The position numbers and the translations under genes are program-made. Source: Bryobacterales bacterium (GTDB taxonomy: Bacteria > Acidobacteriota > Terriglobia > Bryobacterales > Bryobacteraceae). Taken from it: a stretch of 50,330 nt of DNA. Numbering within the stretch: position 1 is the first letter of the stretch; each line of letters opens with the position of its first letter. Under the pieces are notes generated by a model that did no database searches, was not told the DNA's origin, and saw only the letters and a list, made by a program, of their open reading frames with translations. Location of the stretch: contig JADZCI010000207.1 of NCBI GenBank assembly GCA_020851655.1, positions 1 to 50,330 on the forward strand. Reading direction: 5' to 3'. Below, piece by piece: positions 33,879-41,614 of this stretch.

Positions 33879-35084
33879 TTACCGGATCGTCACGGCGGCG
33901 GCCAGTGTTTTCACGAGTTCTTCGCCGAAACGGAGACGGTCTGGAACTTCGGGCAGGTGGCCGAGCTTAGGATTCAGTGAGACCCGTTGCTCCATGATGA
34001 AAGCCGGAACGCCAAAGTCGCGCGACAAGCCTTGCGAAACGGTCATGCGGCCCGGCTTTCCCGCGGTGGTCGTGGGCGCGGCGTAGAAGAGAGGACGCGT
34101 TGGCGCAAACGTCGTGTCCTTGGAAAGCAGCCGGAACACCCGTTCGGCGAGCACGCGGTGAGCGGACTCATCCGGAGGTCCCTCCAGGTACTCCGCGGTC
34201 TCGGTGTTGTGCAGCGAGAGAAACAGGTCGATGGTGTGGCCGGAGTCGAGCCATGCCTTGATGGCGCTTCTTTGTGCGGCGATCTCCGGCATCTTTGCCG
34301 CGTCCACGGCGTCCCAGTTGCGGTTCAGATCGAAGCCATTCACGTTGTAGCGGACACCGCCGCGGGCAACGCCATCGGGATCGCAGAGCGGGAAGATTTT
34401 CCAGTTCACTTGCTCGCGAAGCCGGGCCGATTCGGGTGTGCGCGCCAGTAGAAACCGCGCCGCGCCCTCGCCGGCCCACGAGCTGCCCGTTTCCCAACTA
34501 TGCTGGCGGAACATCAGCCAGATGGTCGCTTTGCCCTTACGCGGCGCCGGTATGGTCCACAGAGGCATGTCCCGTCCGCCGGCGGTCTGGCCTATGACCT
34601 CTTCGCGAAAATCCGGCTGCGCGGCCAACTCGGAACGTAGCCGGTGCAGCGTTGCGTTCGTATAAGGCGGGCAGTGCGCGATCCAAAACTGCGCCGAGGC
34701 GGGTTTGATGCGCAGGCGGAGTTTGGGCTCCGAGGCGTCGTATTCGAAGTTTTCGACGTGCTTCCATTCTTTCCGGTCGTAACTGATGACCGGAGGTGTG
34801 TCGGCGGTGATCGCGCCTCGATTGGGTTTGTAGTTGTACTCGCCCGGCAGATCGACGATGTCGAAGATCAATTCCGCCGCGGGCGCCCCGTCCACCCGGA
34901 AGTAATACCAGTTGGCTTGCCGGTTGCGCCCATCCTGGTCCGCCTCGCCCTTGGCGCCGAGGCGATAGTGGTTGTTGGCTACCTTCTCGATCCGGCCAAG
35001 GCTGCCGCCCTCGAAAGTGGTGCGGACATCCATGGCGAGCAGCGAAATGCCCCAGAGAAGCCATGACAGCGTTCGGCGGACCAT
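33879..35084 (-). CDS. Exported M14 family zinc carboxypeptidase
   Basis: The protein has 401 residues. A signal peptide (MVRRTLSWLLWGISLLA) is followed by a beta-sandwich domain (about 20-140) and an M14 domain. Zinc ligands can be read as H195 and E198 in RQHSWETG and H292 in LSLHNTE; DLNRNW (252-257) forms the substrate-binding loop and Glu365 in AFIMEQRV is the likely catalytic base. The N-terminal beta domain before M14 recalls the cytosolic carboxypeptidase (CCP/AGBL) group, here in an exported form. It removes C-terminal residues from peptides. The gene begins four bases after the GH127 gene ends, so they form one operon together with the nitrilase. Confidence 0.9.
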   Translation of the reverse strand: MVRRTLSWLLWGISLLAMDVRTTFEGGSLGRIEKVANNHYRLGAKGEADQDGRNRQANWYYFRVDGAPAAELIFDIVDLPGEYNYKPNRGAITADTPPVISYDRKEWKHVENFEYDASEPKLRLRIKPASAQFWIAHCPPYTNATLHRLRSELAAQPDFREEVIGQTAGGRDMPLWTIPAPRKGKATIWLMFRQHSWETGSSWAGEGAARFLLARTPESARLREQVNWKIFPLCDPDGVARGGVRYNVNGFDLNRNWDAVDAAKMPEIAAQRSAIKAWLDSGHTIDLFLSLHNTETAEYLEGPPDESAHRVLAERVFRLLSKDTTFAPTRPLFYAAPTTTAGKPGRMTVSQGLSRDFGVPAFIMEQRVSLNPKLGHLPEVPDRLRFGEELVKTLAAAVTIR

Positions 35085-35088
35085 GGCG

Positions 35089-37488
35089 TCACTTCACCTT
35101 CCATTCCTGGAGTCCGGCCGACCACCGCGGCTGCATCGTGACTTCAAGCCGCAGGGCGGTCGTCGTAACCGGAGTGAAGGTCACCCGGTTGTAGCGGTCT
35201 TTCTCCACACCGTACGGAACCCCAGCCGCTACGGGCTTCCATTCGGTACCCTCCTTGTACAAGACACGCCACGAGGCCGGAACCCGGACCTGCCCGTGTC
35301 CCGTGTCATCGAACCAATACACCTGAGCCTCGGCGACTTTTGTGGGATGGGCGAACGCGTACTCCACCCATTCCGTGGCGCCCTTGGTGGGCCACCAATC
35401 GAAGTAGGACGATCCATCCGCCGATGATTCTGGCTCCTCGCCGTCATTAATCATCCTGGGGTTTTTGCGGCCTGACGTCGTCACTTGCGCCGTGGTGGCC
35501 AGAGTAGGGAAGGGCGCCGGGCGCGCCGAGGCTTCACTCGCCGGAATCCACACCACCATCTGTCCGCGTCCGCGGTTGGCCCAGGCATAATACGGAATCG
35601 CGGTGAACTCCACCGGCTTCTTGCCCGCTGCGCCGTGCTCGTCATAGGCCAGCGCAATGGCCCGGCTTCGAACCACCATCACCCCGTTGAGGAGATTAGG
35701 CCGGAACTCGGCGGTGAGCGGGGCGCCGGCGGGCAGCACGAGGTTGCGAACCCTGCCATCAGGGAACTCGGGCCACTCGGCCGCATAGACGATGGGACCG
35801 CGTTGCAGCGCGATTCTGCCGCGATCCGCCACAACCTCGGCGGCGGCGCCGACCCGTCGCACAGGCATTGGCAAGTTCAGATCCACCACGTCTCCGGCCT
35901 TCCAGCGGCGGGTGATGGCTGCGTAGCCGGCGTTCATTTCCAGGGCGGCCGGGGCGCCATTAACCTTCAGGGTCACTTGGCCCGAATCGCCACCTTCGAA
36001 GCGGTAGAGGCGGCTCGGTACCGGCTGGTTCCGCGCCCATCCGGGGATCCTCAGGTTCAGCGTCCAACTCGCCGCCTCATCCGGATCGAGCTTAAGCCTG
36101 ATCTGGCCTTCCCACGGATAGCGCGTCTCCTGGACGATGTTCACAGACCGGCCGTTGTCGAGCTTGACGCTCGCGGTGGATGCCATGTAGAGGTTGACCC
36201 AGAGCCCGCCGCCCCTTTGCGCATAGACGTATCCCGGAATCGAGGGCATGAAGCGGGAAATGTTGCTGGGACAGCAGGCCACGCCGAACCAGGGGCTGCG
36301 GGCGTGCTGCCCGTTCGATTCCAGCGGATTGGGGTAGAAGAAGGTCTTGCCGTCGAGGGCCACACCCGAAATCAGGCCGTTGTAGAGGGTCCGCTCCATC
36401 ACGTCGATGTATTTCGAGTCGGCGTGCAGGAGGAAGAGACGGTAGTTCCACAGATCGTTTCCGATAGCGGCGCACGTCTCGTTGTAGGCGGTCATGTTGG
36501 GCAGTTCGTAGCCGGCTCCGAATGCCTCGCCGGAACTGGTGGCGCCGATTCCGCCGGTGATGTAGAGTTTCTGGCCCGCGGTGTTCTCCCAGATCCGGTC
36601 AATGGCCCTGACATAGGTTTCATCGCCGGTGAGCGCGGCGACATCGGCCATGCCCGAGTACATGTAGGTGGCCCGAACGGCGTGGCCCACGGCTTCGGTC
36701 TGTTCGGTCACCTTCATGTGGGACTGGTTGTAGGTGCGGCCGCTTCCGGGCCGTCCATCGGGACCGCGCGCGTCAAGCATGAACTTGGCCAGGTCCAGGT
36801 ACTGCTGGTTGCCGGTCGCGCGGTACATCTTGGCCAATCCCATCTCTGTAATCTGGTGTCCCGGCCAGATGGATTGCTTGCCGGGACCGAAGGTGCGGAC
36901 TAACAAGTCCGCGGTGCGGGTTGCGATGTCCAGAAGGTTCCGTTTGCCGGTGGCCTGGTAGTAAGCGACGGCCGCTTCGTAGAGATGGCCCAGGTTGTAG
37001 AGTTCGTGGCTGTCAACGGCTTCTAACTGCCAGCGCTGCGAGCCCGCCCACGGATGCGGATGAGCCGGATCGATAGTCCTCGTCGTGTAGAGATACCCAT
37101 CCGGCTCCTGGGCTGCCGCAATCTCGCCTATGAGGTTATCGACATAGGCTTCCAGCTTGGGGTCGGAGTGAACGTGCATCGAGTACGCCGCGCCTTCGAT
37201 GACCTTGTACACGTCCGTGTCGTCGAACGGGTAGCCGGGCGGCTTCCGGTTCTCGAGCGGTTCGCCACGCAGGACTTTTGCGGCACGGATGAAATTGTCC
37301 ACCCGTCCCGTCTCTTCGTCCTTTTGGAAGGCGAACGGGATGGTTGCGGTGCGATTGATCTCGATCCGCGGAGCCCAGAAAGAGTCTGTGACGCGAACCG
37401 CCGTGAAAGGGACGGGCTTGACCGGGTAGTCTCGCGGCTGCGCCCACAGCGCCGAGGCGAGTGCAAAGAAGATCACGGAACGCCCCAT
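35089..37488 (-). CDS. GH127 family beta-L-arabinofuranosidase-like enzyme, exported
   Basis: The protein has 799 residues. A signal peptide (MGRSVIFFALASALWAQ) precedes an (alpha/alpha)6 barrel of the GH127 type. The residues known from Bifidobacterium HypBA1 (acid/base Glu322; zinc ligands Glu338, Cys340, Cys417, Cys418, with Cys417 as nucleophile) have clear counterparts: E321 in SGEAFGAG, E337 and C339 in AYNETCA, and C405-C406 in FGVACCPSN. HypBA1 releases arabinofuranose from hydroxyproline-linked chains of plant extensin. The last 130 residues or so look like an F5/8 type C binding module (VEYAFAHPTKVAEAQVYWFDD). A TACAAT box lies 14 bases before the ATG. It leads the operon with M14 and nitrilase genes. 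Arabinose specificity is inferred from the family. Confidence 0.92.
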   Translation of the reverse strand: MGRSVIFFALASALWAQPRDYPVKPVPFTAVRVTDSFWAPRIEINRTATIPFAFQKDEETGRVDNFIRAAKVLRGEPLENRKPPGYPFDDTDVYKVIEGAAYSMHVHSDPKLEAYVDNLIGEIAAAQEPDGYLYTTRTIDPAHPHPWAGSQRWQLEAVDSHELYNLGHLYEAAVAYYQATGKRNLLDIATRTADLLVRTFGPGKQSIWPGHQITEMGLAKMYRATGNQQYLDLAKFMLDARGPDGRPGSGRTYNQSHMKVTEQTEAVGHAVRATYMYSGMADVAALTGDETYVRAIDRIWENTAGQKLYITGGIGATSSGEAFGAGYELPNMTAYNETCAAIGNDLWNYRLFLLHADSKYIDVMERTLYNGLISGVALDGKTFFYPNPLESNGQHARSPWFGVACCPSNISRFMPSIPGYVYAQRGGGLWVNLYMASTASVKLDNGRSVNIVQETRYPWEGQIRLKLDPDEAASWTLNLRIPGWARNQPVPSRLYRFEGGDSGQVTLKVNGAPAALEMNAGYAAITRRWKAGDVVDLNLPMPVRRVGAAAEVVADRGRIALQRGPIVYAAEWPEFPDGRVRNLVLPAGAPLTAEFRPNLLNGVMVVRSRAIALAYDEHGAAGKKPVEFTAIPYYAWANRGRGQMVVWIPASEASARPAPFPTLATTAQVTTSGRKNPRMINDGEEPESSADGSSYFDWWPTKGATEWVEYAFAHPTKVAEAQVYWFDDTGHGQVRVPASWRVLYKEGTEWKPVAAGVPYGVEKDRYNRVTFTPVTTTALRLEVTMQPRWSAGLQEWKVK

Positions 37489-37496
37489 GGTTCTCC

Positions 37497-37502
37497 ATTG
37501 TA
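37497..37502 (-). promoter_or_regulatory. TACAAT -10-like box of the GH127 operon
   Basis: TACAAT on the minus strand lies 14 bases upstream of the GH127 ATG, with a GGAG between them. The leader would be extremely short if this box is used. No -35 is recognised. Confidence 0.4.
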
Positions 37503-37530
37503 TGGGCTTGCGAGATGGCCTGGGGGCCGG

Positions 37531-37845
37531 CTAAGTTACGGTGACGCGGATGTGTTTCCGCCGCTCACGCCATTCTTCCTGGGCGAACATCCTCGGTCCC
37601 ATGTCGATGAGACGGGGCAGCATGTGAAATACGGACACCTGGTTCCACGGCTCGCCGTCGCGGGTTGAATAACCCCGGCTGTTGAGGTCCTGCGCAATAT
37701 TGGATAGCCGCTTATCGGCGACGATGCCTTCCATCATGGCGAGCAGGACGGCAATCTCGCCGGGATTCTCCTCCAGGTACCGGCAATCCTGTGAAATTCT
37801 CAGCCCATAAGGGATCTCTTCGCGGTGAGGTGTGTTGTCAGGCAT
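37531..37845 (-). CDS. Small protein with a serine-recombinase-type Recombinase domain
   Basis: The protein has 104 residues. Residues about 40-85 (MEGIVADKRLSNIAQDLNSRGYSTRD in part, then PWNQVSVFHMLPRLIDMGPRMF) look like the Recombinase domain (PF07508), the winged-helix part that follows the catalytic domain in large serine recombinases. There is no catalytic serine domain before it and no zinc ribbon after it. I chose ATG at 37845, with AGGAG nine bases upstream, over an in-frame start at 37878. It may be a free-standing DNA-binding protein or a remnant. The full, well-started frame argues against simple decay. It sits between the MFS gene and the GH127 operon, on the same strand. Confidence 0.7.
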   Translation of the reverse strand: MPDNTPHREEIPYGLRISQDCRYLEENPGEIAVLLAMMEGIVADKRLSNIAQDLNSRGYSTRDGEPWNQVSVFHMLPRLIDMGPRMFAQEEWRERRKHIRVTVT

Positions 37846-37920
37846 GCCAAAGCGCTCCTGTCGCGGAGTAGCGAGCAATCCTGGGGCCGCGGCTGGCGGC
37901 TGAATCTAAAGGGCTGATAT

Positions 37921-39168
37921 TCAGGAGGTCTGTTCAGAGATGGGAACTTCCGTCCCAACGGGTGACACTTCCAGCGGTGGCTGGCTTGCCGCCGTCAATT
38001 GACGGTAACCGGCCACTGAGAGCAGGATGAGCAACGCGGCGCTGCCAAAGTAGAGGTTCCGGATCCCGATCACCTGGGCGAGCCCTCCCGAGAGCGTGAG
38101 GGCGGTGACTTGTGTAAACGCCAGCGCCGATATCAAACTGCTGCTCACCCGGCCGAGCATCGCCATCGGGGTGACCTGCTGGAGAAGCGTCTGGGCCGGG
38201 ATGAATACAAAAGCGACACCGAAGCCGAGCCCCAGCATCCCCAGAAACGTCGTGGGGACCGTTCCGAGCGCCGCGAGAAACGCAATGAAGCATCCGGCGA
38301 CCAGCAGGCCGAACACCACCAGGCTTTTTGCCGGCTTGTCCTTTCCGGCGCGGTGTATGAACTGGGTGGCGATGATCATGCCCAGTCCCACCATCGAATT
38401 CAGCACGCCGAACAGCGAGGAGGTGGCGGAGAGAATGTCACGGACGTAAACGGCCATCAACGCGCCGAAGCAGCGGATGGCGAACATCCCGATCGTCATG
38501 GCGATCATGACAAAGGACACGGCGCTGTGGGTGAAGATGAATTTCAGCCCCTCCGACATTTCGCGGTGCATGATAGCGAGCGACTTGGCCGGCTGGGGCT
38601 CGCGGTGGTAGGAGATGCCCGAGACCATTAACGCCGAGAACAGGAAACTGAACACGTCGAAACCGTAGGCGATGTTTGGCCCGACGGTGTCGACCATGAT
38701 GCCGGCAATGGCGGGCGTGACAATCTGCGTCACCTGCATGGCTTGCGCCATGAGAGCGTTGGCTGTCAGGAGTCCCTGCGAGGGGACGAGCAGACGTACC
38801 GTGACCGACTGCGCCGGTACGAAGAAAGCGGACACAATGCTCAACGCCACGAAGATGGCGTAGAAGTGCTCGACCCGCGTCGCGAAAAACATGCTCGCGG
38901 CGATTAACGCGCGTATCAGATCGCTTGTGATCATCGTGCGCTTCAGGCTCCAGCGGTCCACCAGCACGCCGGCGAGCGGGCTGACGACCGCCAGCGGGAG
39001 CATGTAGAACACCAGCAGCAGGCTGAGTTGAGCGGCGTTGGCATGCAGCCGGAACGTGGCGACACTGAAGACGGCGAAGATGCAGAGGAAATCGCCAAAG
39101 ACGCTCACCAGTTGGGCCAGCCACAGGCGGCGCACGGAGACAATGGACAGTACTTCGCGGAAAGTCAT
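37921..39168 (-). CDS. MFS transporter, EntS-like (MFS_3)
   Basis: The protein has 415 residues, with about 10-12 hydrophobic segments spread evenly. The start MTFREVLSIVSVRRLWLAQLVSVFGDFL and the signature SPLAGVLVDRWSLKRTMITSDLIRA match the MFS_3 group, which contains the enterobactin exporter EntS. It should export a small molecule using the proton gradient; the substrate cannot be told. GGGAG lies ten bases before the ATG. An 11-codon frame (39165-39200) ends in a TGA that overlaps the start. The gene is divergent from the unknown membrane-anchored protein gene at 39226, with a gap of 57 bases. No siderophore genes are nearby. Confidence 0.88.
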   Translation of the reverse strand: MTFREVLSIVSVRRLWLAQLVSVFGDFLCIFAVFSVATFRLHANAAQLSLLLVFYMLPLAVVSPLAGVLVDRWSLKRTMITSDLIRALIAASMFFATRVEHFYAIFVALSIVSAFFVPAQSVTVRLLVPSQGLLTANALMAQAMQVTQIVTPAIAGIMVDTVGPNIAYGFDVFSFLFSALMVSGISYHREPQPAKSLAIMHREMSEGLKFIFTHSAVSFVMIAMTIGMFAIRCFGALMAVYVRDILSATSSLFGVLNSMVGLGMIIATQFIHRAGKDKPAKSLVVFGLLVAGCFIAFLAALGTVPTTFLGMLGLGFGVAFVFIPAQTLLQQVTPMAMLGRVSSSLISALAFTQVTALTLSGGLAQVIGIRNLYFGSAALLILLSVAGYRQLTAASQPPLEVSPVGTEVPISEQTS

Positions 39169-39225
39169 CGCCGGGGATCTCCCGTAGGGAAACTATTCAT
39201 TGTCACACGGCGGCAAGCTGCTAGC

Positions 39226-40584
39226 ATGGCAAAAATGCGCTTGCTCACTTTTCTGATCGCGCTCGCCGCCGCCGCCGGACAGGACCTTCCAAATACGATT
39301 CCGTTGTCGAAGCTCATGGAAGAGCTGTCGCAAAAGCCGGAGGTGAGAGATGAGTTCTTCCGGCGCCTGGATTTGAACCCGGCCGCCGATGGGATTCTGG
39401 GTCAGGAACACATCCGGCGCCTGCGGCAACTGGTGCTTGGCAAGGACTGGCGGAAGGTCGATCATTTTCCGGGATTCTCCGTCGAAGCCTTGGGCCGGAC
39501 TGTGAAGCTTGCCGTGGTGGTGATGGGCAAACCGGCGTCCGGGACACTGCCGCCGCCTCCGGCCGGAACCGGGAAGCTGGGACTTCCGGCGGCAGAGCCG
39601 GCGATCAATCCGGCGGAGCTGAGCAAAGACCTCGGCTTTGGATTGGTGTGGGGCGAAGATCCTCACCCGGAACTGGGCAAGTGGCACGCCAATAGCACGC
39701 GCCTTGCCGAAGCGCTCAACAAGCTGTCACTAGGACAGGGAAAGTTCACCATTGCCACCGAAACCGGCAAGGCTGCGACCCCTGAGGGACTCATCGAGTT
39801 ACTCGGAAAATCGGGGCACACCTACGAGGTGCGGGATGCGCGCTATTTCGCTAACTTCGGCGACCTGCGATATCGGGGCCAGGACGTCTTTACCGGTTTC
39901 TGGCTGGACACAGAGTTGGAAGTGCCGGGCGCCAACCGGACACTGCTGGTTCCGGTGGGGCACTCGCAGCACGAACTGTGGGTCAAGGGTCCGATCAACG
40001 CCGTAGTCTCAATCTATTTTGGCATCGACGGCAAGGCGGAATTCCGCGCTGTTGACACCAAAGACCAGGGATGGGTGATGGGCGACGTCGCACACAAATA
40101 CGAGGGCTCACAGGCGCTGGAGGTGATTCGTTCGGCGGGGGCGATCGTGCGGGCCTACCGGACGGTCCACGAGAAGAACCCCGGCCTGCCTTGGGGCGGG
40201 TACTACCGGCTGGGCGTGTGCAACGACGTCAACGCCATGATCGAGCACCACATGCGGGGCAAGACCACCCTGTTCCCGCTCACGGTCGAATCGAAATACT
40301 TCGAGGGGCTCGGCGAGGTGGAGCAGTGGGCCAAGGCTCTTCCGACGGACGGCGGCGGGCGGCGGCCGGAATTCGACCGAATCCGCGGGTCGATCCCCGT
40401 CGCGCGGATCGAGGACTTGCCGTTTCCCGAACTGCGGGATGACTTGTTGAAGGTCCGTCAAGCGCGGGACAAGGGGGAACTGACCTCCCGGCGGTCTGGC
40501 GCCTGGATTTGGGTGTTCGTCTTGATCGCCGCTCTGGCCGCCGCGGGATGGTGGATGCGGAGGAGATCTCGCGCTTCAGTCTGA
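39226..40584 (+). CDS. Exported, membrane-anchored protein of unknown function
   Basis: The protein has 452 residues and I do not recognise the family. A signal peptide (MAKMRLLTFLIALAAAAGQ) starts it and a single membrane helix (WIWVFVLIAALAAAGWWM) followed by RRRSR ends it, so the large domain should face the periplasm with a short cytoplasmic tail. The middle carries dense, conserved-looking segments, in particular GYYRLGVCNDVNAMIEHHMRG (shown as key residues: Cys, Asn-Asp, Glu-His-His) and PVGHSQHELWVKGP. A proline-rich linker lies near residue 108. These polar clusters could form an active site, but this is speculation. The ATG at 39226 is chosen because the signal peptide then starts at once; 39235 is an alternative. 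The 3' end overlaps the cysteine-synthase-like gene by nine bases. Confidence 0.78.
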   Translation: MAKMRLLTFLIALAAAAGQDLPNTIPLSKLMEELSQKPEVRDEFFRRLDLNPAADGILGQEHIRRLRQLVLGKDWRKVDHFPGFSVEALGRTVKLAVVVMGKPASGTLPPPPAGTGKLGLPAAEPAINPAELSKDLGFGLVWGEDPHPELGKWHANSTRLAEALNKLSLGQGKFTIATETGKAATPEGLIELLGKSGHTYEVRDARYFANFGDLRYRGQDVFTGFWLDTELEVPGANRTLLVPVGHSQHELWVKGPINAVVSIYFGIDGKAEFRAVDTKDQGWVMGDVAHKYEGSQALEVIRSAGAIVRAYRTVHEKNPGLPWGGYYRLGVCNDVNAMIEHHMRGKTTLFPLTVESKYFEGLGEVEQWAKALPTDGGGRRPEFDRIRGSIPVARIEDLPFPELRDDLLKVRQARDKGELTSRRSGAWIWVFVLIAALAAAGWWMRRRSRASV

Positions 40585-41529
40585 CGCGCACTGCATCGGG
40601 CGAAATAGTTCGGTTGTGAAATAGCGTTCCATTCTGTCGGGAAAGACGGTGACCACTTGCGCGCGCGAGCCGAGCGCGCGCGCGGCAAGCACCGCGGCGC
40701 GGTAGTTGAGGCCGGAACTTGGCCCAACTGGAAAGCCGCGGTGAATGAGTTGACGAGTGGTGTCGATTGCGTCGCTGTCGTCAACCTCGATCGTCATGAG
40801 TCCTGGCAGCGCCTCGCTGCGGAAGATCGTGGAAATGGAGTCCACCACTCCGGGAATACGGCAACTGAAGCTGCAGCATTCGACATCGGGTGACCCGCTC
40901 AGCTCGACCGGCCGCGCGTGAACCGGCGCCACGGGACAACCGGCGTCTCTCAAACCCTGGAACAGGCCGACCAGAGTACCGCCCGTGCCGACGCCGCTGA
41001 CCACGGCGTCGACGAAACCTCCCGGCGCCTGGTCCAGGATCTCGCGGGCGGTGCCAAGGCGATGAGCGTCGGAGTTCTCCGGGTTAGAGAACTGGCAGGG
41101 AAGAAATATACCCGGATCTTCCTGGCGCATCCGCTGAGTTTCGGCGATGGCGCCGCGGACTCCTGTGTCCTTGGGCGTGAAGCGTATCCGCCCGCCATAA
41201 CCGCGAATGATCAGGATGCGCTCGTTTGAGACACCTTCCGGCATCACGGCGATGAATCTCACGCCCAACTGCGCACAGGCGAGCGCCATGGCGATGCTGG
41301 TGGACCCGGAGGAGGCCTCCACGACAGTCGACTCCGGACCGATCCGCCCTTCACGCCACGCCTTTTCGAGAATGTAGCGGGCGATGCGGTCCTTGGTCGA
41401 GCCGCTGGGATTGAGAAACTCCAGCTTGCACCAGATGGGCGGGTCGCTGGCATCGATCTGGACAGGCGCTAGTGGCGTCGGCGCGAGCCGGTGGGAGTAA
41501 GTGTTTTGCTGTGGCAGCGGATGAGTCAT
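40576..41529 (-). CDS. PLP-dependent cysteine synthase/CBS-like enzyme
   Basis: The protein has 317 residues, with a fold type II PLP enzyme layout. The PLP lysine is K46 in NPSGSTKDR, the phosphate loop is SGVGTGGT (178-185), and GPSSGLN (269-275) holds the pyridine-binding serine. The substrate loop, usually TSGNTG in cysteine synthases, reads EASSGSTS here (71-78). A similar SSGST loop occurs in cysteine desulfhydrases and related enzymes, so the true reaction may be cysteine breakdown rather than synthesis, or another beta-replacement. No cysE or sulfur gene is adjacent. No signal peptide is seen, so it is cytoplasmic. A strong ribosome site is not obvious before the ATG. Confidence 0.87.
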   Translation of the reverse strand: MTHPLPQQNTYSHRLAPTPLAPVQIDASDPPIWCKLEFLNPSGSTKDRIARYILEKAWREGRIGPESTVVEASSGSTSIAMALACAQLGVRFIAVMPEGVSNERILIIRGYGGRIRFTPKDTGVRGAIAETQRMRQEDPGIFLPCQFSNPENSDAHRLGTAREILDQAPGGFVDAVVSGVGTGGTLVGLFQGLRDAGCPVAPVHARPVELSGSPDVECCSFSCRIPGVVDSISTIFRSEALPGLMTIEVDDSDAIDTTRQLIHRGFPVGPSSGLNYRAAVLAARALGSRAQVVTVFPDRMERYFTTELFRPMQCASD

Positions 41530-41596
41530 GGTGGCGGTCCGATTCCATTGTGGCGTGTTATTGTGGGCCGTATCTCAGCAAACCAGGCGCCGTCTG

Positions 41597-41602
41597 TATC
41601 AT
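41597..41602 (+). promoter_or_regulatory. TATCAT -10-like box of the epimerase-like gene
   Basis: CTGTATCATC lies in the 85-base gap between the divergent PLP-enzyme and epimerase-like genes; the box starts 18 bases before the ATG at 41615. No -35 is recognised. Confidence 0.35.
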
Positions 41603-41614
41603 CCTGTCGTGTAG

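Noticed and set aside
39028-39225. N-terminal extension of the unknown envelope protein from a start at 39028
   Set aside because: It would overlap the divergent MFS gene and put a charged stretch in front of a clear signal peptide.
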